Shown: positions 17,947 to 28,050 of the stretch, one piece after another
How positions within the stretch are numbered: position 1 is the first letter of the stretch
Layout: every line of letters begins with the position of its first letter
NCBI RefSeq assembly: GCF_001458255.1
Contig: NZ_CYSB01000040.1
Coordinates: forward strand, 62,001-126,000
Source of the DNA: Thalassovita autumnalis
GTDB lineage: Bacteria; Pseudomonadota; Alphaproteobacteria; Rhodobacterales; Rhodobacteraceae
DNA length: 64,000 nt
Direction of reading: 5' to 3'
The notes under the pieces: generated by a model
What the model was told of the DNA's origin: nothing
What the model saw: the letters and a program-made list of their open reading frames with translations, nothing else
The model's database searches: none
Translations under genes and position numbers: made by a program

Positions 17947-18807
17947 ATGAGGAGAGGGCCTGTGGAAACAGAGGTGGTGAACGCGGATCAGTCAGACGCG
18001 GGCGGCTTAGTGCTGCGCCCGCTGGCCCAGTTTGAACGCGGTGATCCCTGGCGCCTGACCACCCTGCATGATCGCCCTGATTACCTGCTGATCTGGATCA
18101 CCAAGGGTCAGGGGCTTGCCCATGTCTCGGGCCTGCGCCGTGGCATCGGCGCCCACACCGCCCTGCTGATCCCACCTCAGACGTTGTTTTCCCTCGATCT
18201 TCTGCGCGGCGCCGGGGCGCTAGTGCTGACCTTACCGGCCGATCTGGCTGAGGCCCTGTCGATGCCGCATCGGCCACAGGTGCTGCGGCTGCGCGATGTT
18301 CAGGCGCAAGCCGAATTGACCCACCGGCTGGAAGCGATCCAGCGCGAAGCCACCTCCCCCGCGCCTCACACGGGGGACGCGCTCCGGGCACATGGGGCCT
18401 TGCTGTCGGTCTCCTTGCGGCGTTTTCTGGCCGCGCAGGATCAACCGCCACGCCCCTCAGGTGCCCTGCGCCTGGCCGAGGCCTATGCCTCGCTTGTGAC
18501 CTGTCATTATGCCAGCGCGATGGGGGTGGCGGATTACGCCCAGATGCTGGGGGTGACCACGCCGCATCTCAGCCGCAGTTGCAAAGAGGCTTCGGGCCTG
18601 ACCGCGGCGGATATCCTGACAGCGCGGGAACTCTATGCGGCCCGTGACCTGATCGAGCGGTCAGATATGTCGCTGAAACAGATTGCTAAGACGCTGAATT
18701 TCGGCAGCGCGGCCTATTTTTCGCGGTTCATCGTGAAACACACCGGCAAGTCGCCCTCAAGCCTGCGCAAATCGGTGCGCAAAGCCAAGCGGCCTCAACC
18801 TGCGTGA
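17947..18807 (+). CDS. AraC family transcriptional regulator
   Basis: A 286-residue regulator with an N-terminal cupin-like sensing half (about 20-130) and a C-terminal double helix-turn-helix. The first helix-turn-helix is around VADYAQMLGVTTPHLSRSCK. The second follows MSLKQIAKTLNFGSAAYFSR and ends in HTGKSPSSLRK, a clear AraC signature. Two starts are plausible: ATG 17947 (AAGG 5 bases upstream) and GTG 17962 (GGAG 7 bases upstream). The effector and target genes are unknown; no catabolic operon adjoins it, and the convergent gene downstream is an unknown. Confidence 0.9.
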   Translation: MRRGPVETEVVNADQSDAGGLVLRPLAQFERGDPWRLTTLHDRPDYLLIWITKGQGLAHVSGLRRGIGAHTALLIPPQTLFSLDLLRGAGALVLTLPADLAEALSMPHRPQVLRLRDVQAQAELTHRLEAIQREATSPAPHTGDALRAHGALLSVSLRRFLAAQDQPPRPSGALRLAEAYASLVTCHYASAMGVADYAQMLGVTTPHLSRSCKEASGLTAADILTARELYAARDLIERSDMSLKQIAKTLNFGSAAYFSRFIVKHTGKSPSSLRKSVRKAKRPQPA

Positions 18808-18827
18808 TCCCCGCGCGTGTGAAGCCA

Positions 18828-19643
18828 TCAGCGCAGCTGCAGGGATGCCACCTGTGTGACCGGCAGGGCTTGCTGCGCATCGCGCAACACTTCGCCCGCC
18901 ACCAAACCTGCCATCCCCACCAAACCCGCGCTGACCACAAACGCCTGCGCCGGTCCGGCAATACCGCGCCTTTGTGGCAGGGCGGGCTGCGCCTCGGGCA
19001 GATCGGATCCCGCACGCGCCAAAGCCGTCAGATGCTCTGCCGCCCAGGCATAGGCTGCGTGCTGTCCCGCCGGCCAGTCGCGCTGTTTCGGCCAGACATG
19101 CAGCGCTTCGCCAGCAGCGATCGGGCATAACATGCGCCCGGTCAGCGGCATCAGACAGGCCTCAGGAATGTCAAAACCCGCATCACGCAGCTGATCCCAG
19201 CCACGAAACCGGGCCTCTTGCGTCTGTTGCACCAGTTGGATTTTCAACAGTTTTGACTGCCTGGGGCTGATCCCCAGACCACCGCGGGGATAAGCCCCTG
19301 CGGCGATGTTTTCGCTCAACATTTTCAGCAGATGCAGCCGGTCCGGCCCTGCCGCATCGCGGTCATTGATCGCTGCCGCCAGTCCAACGTAATGGCCCGG
19401 TCGGTAAAGTGCCCAGAACAGTCGGATCGCGGTGGCCATCTCCATCGGTTGCGCCACCAGCCAATGGCTAAGCTCCAGATGCGGCCCGTCCAGTCGCCCG
19501 GCCAGACCGGCAATCACCTGAGAGATCACCGTTTCACTTTGCCCCCGCATCATATCAACCAGCGCCCGCGCTTCGGCCGAGGCCTGCGGCAGATGCTGAC
19601 GAATATCGGAAATCTCAGGGGGAAGAGGCTGAAAACGCAGCAT
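18828..19643 (-). CDS. Hypothetical 271-residue protein with a C-terminal membrane segment
   Basis: I do not recognise this family. The protein is mostly helical in appearance, with several short amphipathic stretches. It has three cysteine/proline islands around 163-182 and one hydrophobic stretch near 233-250 (AFVVSAGLVGMAGLVAG) preceded by two arginines, consistent with a single membrane anchor near the C-terminus. The ATG at 19643 has GGAG 6 bases upstream; a GTG eight codons earlier lacks one. A CtrA-like site lies 36 bases upstream. It converges on the AraC regulator gene with 20 bases between the stops. Confidence 0.75.
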   Translation of the reverse strand: MLRFQPLPPEISDIRQHLPQASAEARALVDMMRGQSETVISQVIAGLAGRLDGPHLELSHWLVAQPMEMATAIRLFWALYRPGHYVGLAAAINDRDAAGPDRLHLLKMLSENIAAGAYPRGGLGISPRQSKLLKIQLVQQTQEARFRGWDQLRDAGFDIPEACLMPLTGRMLCPIAAGEALHVWPKQRDWPAGQHAAYAWAAEHLTALARAGSDLPEAQPALPQRRGIAGPAQAFVVSAGLVGMAGLVAGEVLRDAQQALPVTQVASLQLR

Positions 19644-19678
19644 AAACGCTCCGGGAACTGGTAACACACTCGGATTGG

Positions 19679-19693
19679 TTAATCGCCAATTAA
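19679..19693 (-). promoter_or_regulatory. CtrA-like binding site
   Basis: Minus-strand reading gives TTAA, seven bases, TTAACC: a full match to the alphaproteobacterial CtrA box TTAA-N7-TTAA with the favoured trailing C. It lies 36 bases before the ATG of the unknown gene at 19643. The CtrA-controlling kinase CckA is encoded at 32.8-35.1 kb. Such a site can occur by chance, so binding needs testing. Confidence 0.45.
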
Positions 19694-19748
19694 GGCGGAA
19701 TTAGGGAGGTCGGGCAGAATTAGCAGCCAACGCCCAAGGCGGCGGGGC

Positions 19749-20903
19749 CTACTCCAACAAATGCTCGTAGCGTTGATCGGTCAGGGTCTTCATGAAGGCC
19801 ACCAGCGCATCGATACGTTCATCTTCCAGCGCAGGGCCGTCGGTCAGGATATCCATCGACAGGGTTTCTGCCACCTCAGGCGCGGCCCAGGTCTGGCCGG
19901 TTTCCGGGTTGACCTGCCGCTTTGCGGATTTTGAGTTGTACTTGTTGTAAAACAGCACAACGGTTCGCAGATCTGCAAATACGCCGTTGTGCATATAGGG
20001 CCCCGTCACAGCCACATTGCGCAGGGTCGGCACTTTGAATTTACCGGCCTGAGCCACATCGGTGACCGCCGGATTGGCCAGCAGCCCCTGATCCACATGA
20101 TCCACGCCGACACCGTTCTGCCCGCGCACGGCGACATTCACCGGGGTGCCGATGTTGTGGTATTCGTAATTGCTGAAGGTTTCGCCCGGATCGATGGCGC
20201 TGGTTTTCAACTGATGGCACTGGTTGCAGTTGGTGAACTGCTGCGAGAAGAATAACAGCCGGCCCAATTCCTCATCTCGGCTCAGCTCGACCTCACCGCG
20301 CAGGAAGCGATCATATTTGCTGTCAAACGGGGCAAAAACTTCGGTGCTTTCAAAGGCTGCAATACTGTCGGCCAGCGCCACATAGGCGCGATCTGCATCC
20401 TCCAGCACATCGTCGCCATAAAGCGCCGGAAAGGCCGCAACATAGGTGGGATCCTGCAACAGTCGCTCCAGCACGGCGGCGGTGTCGGGCATCGCCATTT
20501 CGCCGGGGTTCAGCGGCGGACCGCCCGCCTGCCCGGCCAGATCATCGGCGCGCCCATCCCAGAACTGGCCACCGACATAGGCGCCATCTTCGCGTTGATG
20601 GAACCGGGGTGAAAACCGGGCATAGCTGGCCGTGGGGGCGTTACGGTCACCAAAGCTTGCGCCATCATCCCCGAGAGAGACGGCGCGCCCCGCATCGGTT
20701 TCGCGGGGATCAACAAAGCCATAGTTCGGATCATGACAACTGGCGCAGGATTGGGTTCTGTTGAGCGACAGGTTGGTGTCAAAATAGAGCGCTTCGCCTA
20801 GCGCCTCTTTGCTGGTGATTTCGGCCCACGCGGCGCTGCCCGCAAAAGTCAGCGCGACCACCAAAGGCACCAGTTTTTGAACCTTGTTAATATGGCTTGT
20901 CAT
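19749..20903 (-). CDS. Di-heme cytochrome c peroxidase (CcpA/MauG superfamily)
   Basis: Periplasmic di-heme protein, 384 residues, with a signal peptide ending near AAWA (residue 27). Two c-type heme motifs are visible: CASCH (53-57) and CNQCH (226-230), spaced as in bacterial cytochrome c peroxidases. The late block PTLRNVAVTGPYMHNG supplies the usual distal Met and Pro-rich loop. It may reduce hydrogen peroxide using cytochrome c electrons, or act as a MauG-like oxidase. No mau, azurin or cytochrome gene adjoins it, so the partner is unknown. Ribosome-binding site upstream is weak. Confidence 0.9.
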   Translation of the reverse strand: MTSHINKVQKLVPLVVALTFAGSAAWAEITSKEALGEALYFDTNLSLNRTQSCASCHDPNYGFVDPRETDAGRAVSLGDDGASFGDRNAPTASYARFSPRFHQREDGAYVGGQFWDGRADDLAGQAGGPPLNPGEMAMPDTAAVLERLLQDPTYVAAFPALYGDDVLEDADRAYVALADSIAAFESTEVFAPFDSKYDRFLRGEVELSRDEELGRLLFFSQQFTNCNQCHQLKTSAIDPGETFSNYEYHNIGTPVNVAVRGQNGVGVDHVDQGLLANPAVTDVAQAGKFKVPTLRNVAVTGPYMHNGVFADLRTVVLFYNKYNSKSAKRQVNPETGQTWAAPEVAETLSMDILTDGPALEDERIDALVAFMKTLTDQRYEHLLE

Positions 20904-21002
20904 ACCAACCCCATTCTCTGTCTTGGTCCCTCAATGCCTGAGGGATCCGAGTTTGAAACTGAGGTAGATCAAGTTCCTGATGAATTCCATCAGAAATTCA
21001 AA

Positions 21003-21659
21003 TCAGCTGCCCAGAATGACCTTCACGTAGTTCTGGGTTTCCTTATAGGGCGGGATCCCGCCGTATTTTTTCACTGCCTCGGGACCTGCGTTATAGGCCG
21101 CAAGGGCCAGCCGCCAGGAGCCAAAGGCGCGATATTGCTCCGCCAGATAGCGCGCGCCACCATCCAGGTTTTCGTAAGGATCGTGCGGATCCACACCCAA
21201 AACAGCCGCGGTTCCCGGCATCAGCTGGGCCAGTCCCAGCGCCCCTTTGGGGGAAACGGCTTTGGCGTTAAAGGCGCTTTCCTGCTGCACCAGCTTCAGG
21301 AACATGTTTTCCGGAATGCCATGACGTTTGGCCGCCGAGCGCGCCATGTCCAGATAGGGGCCTTTGTATTTCGACTTGAACCCTTCGCCGTCCCATTTGG
21401 TCGGCGTGTGGAAGCTGGGCGCGGCGATGGAAACACGGTTGGCACTTTCGCTTTTGTGACGGCTGTCCAGCAGGTTGGTCTGCGATTTAAACAGTTTGAC
21501 CCGGCTTTTGGATCCCACCATATCCGCCGCCAGACTTGGCCCAGCGGCCACCGCCAGCAGCATCGCGCCCGTCAGACCGGCCCGCATCAGGGCTCCGCCC
21601 CGGCCACACCTCGCATACGCTTGTTTCAATGGTGTTTTTGTCATCTTTGCCCGCTGCAT
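21003..21659 (-). CDS. Lytic transglycosylase, SLT domain
   Basis: Exported muramidase-like enzyme that cleaves peptidoglycan with 1,6-anhydro bond formation. The 218-residue protein has a signal peptide (hydrophobic 26-45) and a C-terminal SLT domain: catalytic Glu127 in LVQQESAFNA, then SPKGALGLAQLMPGTA and AAYNAGPEAV. The linker between them (46-100) is basic and low in complexity. The start could be ATG 21659 or ATG 21644; ribosome-binding evidence does not decide. It is divergent from ssb with a 278-base spacer. Confidence 0.92.
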   Translation of the reverse strand: MQRAKMTKTPLKQAYARCGRGGALMRAGLTGAMLLAVAAGPSLAADMVGSKSRVKLFKSQTNLLDSRHKSESANRVSIAAPSFHTPTKWDGEGFKSKYKGPYLDMARSAAKRHGIPENMFLKLVQQESAFNAKAVSPKGALGLAQLMPGTAAVLGVDPHDPYENLDGGARYLAEQYRAFGSWRLALAAYNAGPEAVKKYGGIPPYKETQNYVKVILGS

Positions 21660-21892
21660 GTCCCGTCCCGTTCCACGCCCGTTGCTTTGGTCATCAAGGC
21701 CAACCCGCCAAGGCCCGCCCCGTCAAATATCGCAGCGATCATACGGCAGGCTGTGGATAAATCCAGCCGAAGCACGCCATATCGGCAATCTCTTGCACTG
21801 TGCGGGCCCTCATCCCTTGTTTTTAAGGGAAAACCCCGACAGTCTGCTGGGCGAAAAATTGCGTTTTAAGAAATCTTTACCTTTCTTTCAGG

Positions 21893-21909
21893 TCATGGTG
21901 TAACCATGA
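21893..21909. promoter_or_regulatory. Perfect inverted repeat upstream of ssb
   Basis: TCATGGT, three bases (GTA), ACCATGA form a perfect 7-bp inverted repeat 29 bases before the ssb start. The arms are right for an operator bound by a dimer or a short hairpin in the ssb leader. No GTTC-N7-GTTC LexA box is present in this spacer. Regulator unknown. Confidence 0.4.
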
Positions 21910-21937
21910 GCCAAATTCGAGTCAGAGGGAGACAATC

Positions 21938-22450
21938 ATGGCCGGATCAGTGAACAAAGTTATTCTGGTGGGCAATCTGGGCCGTGACCCCGAAGTGCGC
22001 AATTTTCAGAATGGCGGCAAAGTGTGCAACCTGCGCATCGCCACCTCGGAAAACTGGAAAGACCGCAACACCGGCGAACGCCGTGAGCGCACCGAATGGC
22101 ACTCAGTCGCCATCTTCCAGGAAGGTCTGGTGCGGGTGGCAGAGCAGTATCTGCGCAAAGGCTCCAAAGTTTATATTGAAGGCCAGCTGCAGACCCGCAA
22201 ATGGCAGGATCAGAACGGTCAGGACCGCTACTCGACCGAGGTTGTGCTGCAGGGCTTTGGCGGCACCTTGGTGATGCTCGACGGCCGTGATGGCGGTGGT
22301 CAAGGTGGCGGCCAGGGCGGCGGTTACGGTGGCGATCAGGGTGGCTACGGTGGTGGCTACGATCAGGGTGGCGGCGGCTACGGCGGTGGCAACCAGGGCG
22401 GCGGTCAAAACACCCCCTCGCGCGATCTGGACGACGAAATCCCGTTCTGA
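21938..22450 (+). CDS. ssb: Single-stranded DNA-binding protein
   Basis: Tetrameric OB-fold protein protecting single-stranded DNA in replication, repair and recombination. The 170 residues comprise the OB domain (1-112, starting [19 protein letters not shown]), a glycine-rich disordered linker (about 115-160) built of GGGQ, GGYGG and YDQGG repeats, and the acidic interaction tip DDEIPF that recruits partner proteins. A terminator follows 25 bases after the stop. AGAGGGAGAC lies before the ATG. Confidence 0.98.
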   Translation: MAGSVNKVILVGNLGRDPEVRNFQNGGKVCNLRIATSENWKDRNTGERRERTEWHSVAIFQEGLVRVAEQYLRKGSKVYIEGQLQTRKWQDQNGQDRYSTEVVLQGFGGTLVMLDGRDGGGQGGGQGGGYGGDQGGYGGGYDQGGGGYGGGNQGGGQNTPSRDLDDEIPF

Positions 22451-22474
22451 TCCGCAGCGATCCTACCAAAGATC

Positions 22475-22502
22475 AAAGGCCGCCTCTCTCAGGCGGCCTT
22501 TT
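22475..22502 (+). terminator. Intrinsic terminator after ssb
   Basis: AAAGGCCGCC and GGCGGCCTTTT pair as a 10-bp G+C-rich stem with a seven-base loop and a T-run. Confidence 0.88.
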
Positions 22503-22561
22503 CTGTTTCTTTGGTCCTCTGTGCCGGGGGCCTAGAATTGGGCCCCGCGGCATCATGCGGA

Positions 22562-24547
22562 TCAGAAGTTCAAGGTTGCCATCACCTTGACCGAGCGGCC
22601 CGGTTCATAGACCGGAACCACCACGGCAAATTCCTGACCATAGGTGCCGCGGGCCGCGTAGTGTTCATCAAACAGGTTGTTGATTTCCGCGCGGACCGTC
22701 AGGTTTTCCATCCGACTGGGGTTATATTCGGCAAAGACATTCACAACCTCATAGCTGGGAATTTCCTGCGCGCCTGCACCGGCACCTGCGACGTCAAAAT
22801 AGGCGGTGTCCTTCAGACCGATCTGCGCGTCGGCGCCCACGGTCAGGCCCAGGTTTTGGAAGGTGTGACCAGCCTCGATGGTGATCATCTCCCCCAGCGG
22901 GGCAGTCAGGTAGTTGCCGGTGTAGGAGTCCGCGGCGGTGCCATTCAGCGTGGTGTCAATATTGGCATAGCCTACGTTGATGAAACCAACACCCCAGTCA
23001 TAGCCAACGCCCAGTTCAAACCCTTCCGAGGTCATATCGGTGTTGTTGAACGGCATTTCCGACATCGGGATGGCCGACCCACTGGGTGGGGCCCACATCG
23101 GCGCACGTGCATCCGAAATCTCGGTCTTGAACAGCTTGGCGTTCAGGGTCCAGTCGCCCAATGCCAGCTCACCCGCGAGGTAGAGGTTTTCTGAGGTTAC
23201 CTCTTCCGGGCTGTCTGGGTATTCCCAATCCGCGTTCATCAGGAAGCTTTCCGACAGGGTCAAACCACCCCAGACCGAGGAGTAGCCGGCACTCAGCGTC
23301 AGGTTGCTGCTGACCTCCAACTCACCCGAGATATTGGCCGAAACGCCTGAGTTTTCGAACTCAGCCCCGTCAACACCGGTGAATTTCTGATGATCGGCGC
23401 GCAGACCGGTCGACAGCAGGAAAGTGTCGGTCACATCGATATAGGCCTGTGCAAAGGCGCCGACATTGGTCACCTTCTCGGCGCGGTACGCCCCATCCGC
23501 ACCGGCATATTCCATGCTGGATTTATCGCTGTAGAAGTCGAGACCAGCAACGATGTCCCCCATCGATAGCTCAAAGGTATTTTGGATCTTACCGTTCAAG
23601 CTCTGGGTTTTGCCGTCTGTGCGATCCCCTGCGTTGTCGGTGGTCAGCTTGGTTGAGCTATAGGCCAGCAGGATCTCAGGGTTCCAAGCGGCGCCGCTGC
23701 GGTCATCGCTGTAGGACAGTACGATGTTTTGACGATCCAAGTCATAAATCTGCGTTGCCGGCACCGGACGCCCGGCCAGCAGTCCGCCCATATTGGCACG
23801 GAAAGGACGCGGGTTATCGTCAATCAACCGCTCATAAGACAGTTCCACACGGCCAGCATCCGGGGTATCAAATGCCACTTTGGCCAGACCACTCCACAGA
23901 TGTACACCGGATCCGACCACTTCGGTCCCCGAACCATCTTCGAATTCTTCGCCGTCAGCGAATTTCAAGTAACCAAGGTATTCAATCGCACCCTTGCGGC
24001 CGTAGACAGCGTTGCCCGTGGTGATGGTATTGCCGTTCGAATTGAACTCAAGCGCGGTGAAGCCACCAAAATCGTCGCCCTCTGCCAAGAGGTCAGCAAC
24101 ATCTTTGGTCTGGAATTCCAGCGCACCACCAATGGCACCCGGACCCTGATCTGCGGTGGCCACACCGGGGTTCACCTTCACCGCTTTCAGCAGCGCCGGG
24201 TCGATGATGTTGGTGGCCGCGTGGTGGAACACTTTGTTGTTCTGGCGTGAACCATCGATGGTCACAACGAGGTTGGTTTCCTCAACACCGTTTACGTAGA
24301 TCTTCTGCGACGTCGGGATGGAACTGCCGACGGCAACGGTCGGTTCGCCCTTGAAGACGTCCTGCAAGTCGGTGGGTTTGGTCCGTGCCAGATCCTCACC
24401 AGAGACATCGACGTCATTCAGCTCGGTGCCGAGCTCATAGGTTCCAATATAGATAGTGTTCAGTTCAAAAACGTCTTCGGCCCATACGGCGGACGCAACT
24501 GAGCTGAGGGCGGCGCAAAGCAACGCACCACGAACAGAGCGGTTCAT
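22562..24547 (-). CDS. TonB-dependent outer membrane receptor, heme-receptor-like plug
   Basis: Outer-membrane active transporter of 661 residues with a signal peptide ending near AVWA (23), a plug domain (about 28-150) and a 22-strand barrel ending in Phe. The plug has LQDVFKGEPTVAVG and VTIDGSRQNN followed by IDPALLKAVKVNPG, which resembles heme/hemoglobin receptors more than siderophore receptors. The FRAP/NPNL heme motif is not obvious, so the substrate is open. No TonB, ABC importer or heme oxygenase gene adjoins it. GAGG is 7 bases upstream of the ATG. Confidence 0.9.
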   Translation of the reverse strand: MNRSVRGALLCAALSSVASAVWAEDVFELNTIYIGTYELGTELNDVDVSGEDLARTKPTDLQDVFKGEPTVAVGSSIPTSQKIYVNGVEETNLVVTIDGSRQNNKVFHHAATNIIDPALLKAVKVNPGVATADQGPGAIGGALEFQTKDVADLLAEGDDFGGFTALEFNSNGNTITTGNAVYGRKGAIEYLGYLKFADGEEFEDGSGTEVVGSGVHLWSGLAKVAFDTPDAGRVELSYERLIDDNPRPFRANMGGLLAGRPVPATQIYDLDRQNIVLSYSDDRSGAAWNPEILLAYSSTKLTTDNAGDRTDGKTQSLNGKIQNTFELSMGDIVAGLDFYSDKSSMEYAGADGAYRAEKVTNVGAFAQAYIDVTDTFLLSTGLRADHQKFTGVDGAEFENSGVSANISGELEVSSNLTLSAGYSSVWGGLTLSESFLMNADWEYPDSPEEVTSENLYLAGELALGDWTLNAKLFKTEISDARAPMWAPPSGSAIPMSEMPFNNTDMTSEGFELGVGYDWGVGFINVGYANIDTTLNGTAADSYTGNYLTAPLGEMITIEAGHTFQNLGLTVGADAQIGLKDTAYFDVAGAGAGAQEIPSYEVVNVFAEYNPSRMENLTVRAEINNLFDEHYAARGTYGQEFAVVVPVYEPGRSVKVMATLNF

Positions 24548-24883
24548 GAGATACCTCGAGAGGTTATGAGAATTTCAGGGATATTGGTGGCTAACCGTCG
24601 AAGCGTACGAAGGCTTGGCGTCCTGCGCCTGCAACACCAGATTTGGATCGGGACCACAACAGAGAATTACATGCAATTGCATGTTAAACTCAGATGTCGC
24701 AAAACTATCACAACTGGCGGCCTGATAATGCGCGCTTCACGGCGTGTGCTCGCCCGCCTGTTTCAACCGCGAAATCCACGACAATTGCCCTATATCCCAA
24801 AGAATGGCTGCAAATGCGGCAAAACCCCTAGCCTTTTACCCCAATCCGGTATAGCCGGGCGGCGAACAACCAAGGACAGCCTT
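24548..24883. other. 336-base spacer between the receptor gene and typA
   Basis: No gene is convincing here: the plus-strand frame that reads into typA has no family-like residues before the typA ATG. The spacer holds a 16-base perfect palindrome (24669-24684) and the divergent upstream regions of two genes. No Irr, Zur or cobalamin riboswitch signature was recognised by eye. Confidence 0.6.
24669..24684. promoter_or_regulatory. 16-base perfect palindrome upstream of TonB receptor
   Basis: ACATGCAATTGCATGT reads the same on both strands, 122 bases upstream of the receptor ATG. It loosely resembles the TGCAA..TTGCA half-sites of alphaproteobacterial Fur/Mur operators but with no spacer, so the assignment is only a suggestion. 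Confidence 0.45.
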
Positions 24884-26701
<1,818 letters not shown>

Positions 26702-26719
26702 GCGGTTCGCTGAACGCAC

Positions 26720-26756
26720 AAAAAAGCCCGGTGAGAGTGATCTCACCGGGCTTTTA
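26720..26756. terminator. Bidirectional intrinsic terminator, typA / amidotransferase
   Basis: A 15-bp stem (AAAAGCCCGGTGAGA against TCTCACCGGGCTTTT) with a four-base GTGA loop and A- and T-runs outside, lying between the convergent typA and glutamine amidotransferase genes. Confidence 0.9.
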
Positions 26757-26773
26757 CTTTGCGCCAGTTGGGG

Positions 26774-27550
26774 TCAATTGACCGGCACAAAACTCTCAAT
26801 CTGGGCCTCATCCGCGGTGAAGGTGCAGAAGGATCCGGCGGGCACCTCTTCCCAGCAGGTGCCGGTGTGCAGCGGTTCCGATACCACCATACGCCCCTGC
26901 CCTTCGGGCCCGATATGGGTGTAAACGGTTGGTGCGCGTTCATCTGAGGCATAGCGCACCGCAAACAGTTTCTGACCGCAGCTGAACGCCGCGGCCAGCC
27001 GCATGTGCGGGGTGTGGCCGTGTGCGCGGCTCAGCGCCTCCAGCTTCGCAACAGCGCGTTCCATCGCGCCTTTGGGATCGTCATAAAGCCCCTCAGCCAC
27101 TGCGATCAGGAACAGCGCCTCACTGTCGGTGGCGCCTTTGCGCTCCGGGTAGAGCTCATCCGGGATCAGCATATCGGCGTGACGGCGGAAGGTTTCAAAG
27201 CCCCCCACCTGACCATTGTGCATGAAAGACCAGCAGTTTGAGGTAAACGGATGGCAGTTGTTGCGGCTGGTGGCGGTGCCGGTTGAGGCGCGCACATGGG
27301 CCAGAAACAGGCCCGATTTCACCTGATGGGTCAGCGATCGCAGGTTGGGATCAGACCAGGCCGGGTGGGTATCGCGGTACAGCCCCGGTTCCTGCCGGTC
27401 CCCGTACCAGGCAACGCCAAAGCCATCGGCGTTGGTGGTGGTCTTGCACTCATTGGCCGAAATGCTCTGAGCGATCAGGGAATGATCAGGTTTGCTGACC
27501 AGATCTTCCAGATAAACGGGGGTACCGATATAGGCGGCCCAACGGCACAT
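26774..27550 (-). CDS. Class II glutamine amidotransferase (YafJ-like)
   Basis: 258-residue stand-alone Ntn-type glutaminase domain. The nucleophile is Cys2 in MCRWAAYIG after removal of Met1. NADGFGVAWYG (41-51), FLAHVRASTG and WSFMHNGQVGGF (the His-Asn-Gly oxyanion region) follow in the order seen in GATase_4 proteins such as YafJ. No synthetase domain is fused, and no obvious partner adjoins it, so the ammonia acceptor is unknown; related proteins include ergothioneine EgtC. AGGAGAG lies 6 bases before the ATG. Confidence 0.9.
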   Translation of the reverse strand: MCRWAAYIGTPVYLEDLVSKPDHSLIAQSISANECKTTTNADGFGVAWYGDRQEPGLYRDTHPAWSDPNLRSLTHQVKSGLFLAHVRASTGTATSRNNCHPFTSNCWSFMHNGQVGGFETFRRHADMLIPDELYPERKGATDSEALFLIAVAEGLYDDPKGAMERAVAKLEALSRAHGHTPHMRLAAAFSCGQKLFAVRYASDERAPTVYTHIGPEGQGRMVVSEPLHTGTCWEEVPAGSFCTFTADEAQIESFVPVN

Positions 27551-27654
27551 GGTGGCTCTCCTGCGGGGGTTTTGGGGGTGTGGATGGCCCCATTGACCAC
27601 AAAAAAAGGCCGCGCGAAAGGCGCAGCCCTCTCTTCCGATTTGCACAGAAGTGC

Positions 27655-27942
27655 TTATTCCGTGGTTTCAACCACCATCAGCTCACGCTCGGATGCGTCA
27701 CGCGCGTGGCTCAGCGCCTCCTGATACTCGGGGCTGTTGTAGCACTCGACCGCGGCCTCAACGCTGGGGAAACGGGCCACCACATTGCGCGGGCGTTCCT
27801 TGCCCTCAAGCTGCACAAACCGTGCGGCGCGGGCGATGAAATAGCCGCCATGTTTCTCAATCGCAGGGCCGGCCAGCTTGGCATATTTGCCATAGGCCTC
27901 TTCATCGGTGACGGTGACGTGGGCGATCCAAAGTGCGGGCAT
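27655..27942 (-). CDS. DUF1330 family protein
   Basis: Small 95-residue ferredoxin-like alpha/beta-barrel protein of the DUF1330 group, beginning PALWIAHVTVTDEEAYGKYA with the family's GGYFIARAARFVQLEG and NVVARFPSVEAAVECYNSPE blocks. GGAGGAG lies 5 bases before the ATG. The biochemical role of the family is not known. It is upstream of, and in the same direction as, the amidotransferase gene (104-base gap), so cotranscription is possible. Confidence 0.88.
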   Translation of the reverse strand: MPALWIAHVTVTDEEAYGKYAKLAGPAIEKHGGYFIARAARFVQLEGKERPRNVVARFPSVEAAVECYNSPEYQEALSHARDASERELMVVETTE

Positions 27943-28010
27943 GATAACTCCTCCGGCGTATCTTGTTTCCCCGCACTTTAGGGAAACCACCGGAGGAGCC
28001 AATCATTTTT

Positions 28011-28047
28011 TGACCAAAAGGTCGAATTTTTTGAGCTTCAGCTCAAA
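28011..28047. other. Pair of small hairpins after alaS
   Basis: TTTGAG..CTCAAA (28030-28047, six-base loop) lies directly next to the alaS stop, and GACC-AAAA-GGTC (28012-28023) follows. On the alaS strand the stems are followed by A-runs, not T-runs, so they do not make a classical terminator; the plus-strand reading of the second hairpin does have a T-run. Confidence 0.4.
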
Positions 28048-28050
28048 TTC

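Noticed and set aside
24548-24883. Cobalamin or other riboswitch upstream of the TonB receptor
   Set aside because: No B12-box or conserved stem arrangement was seen on either strand.
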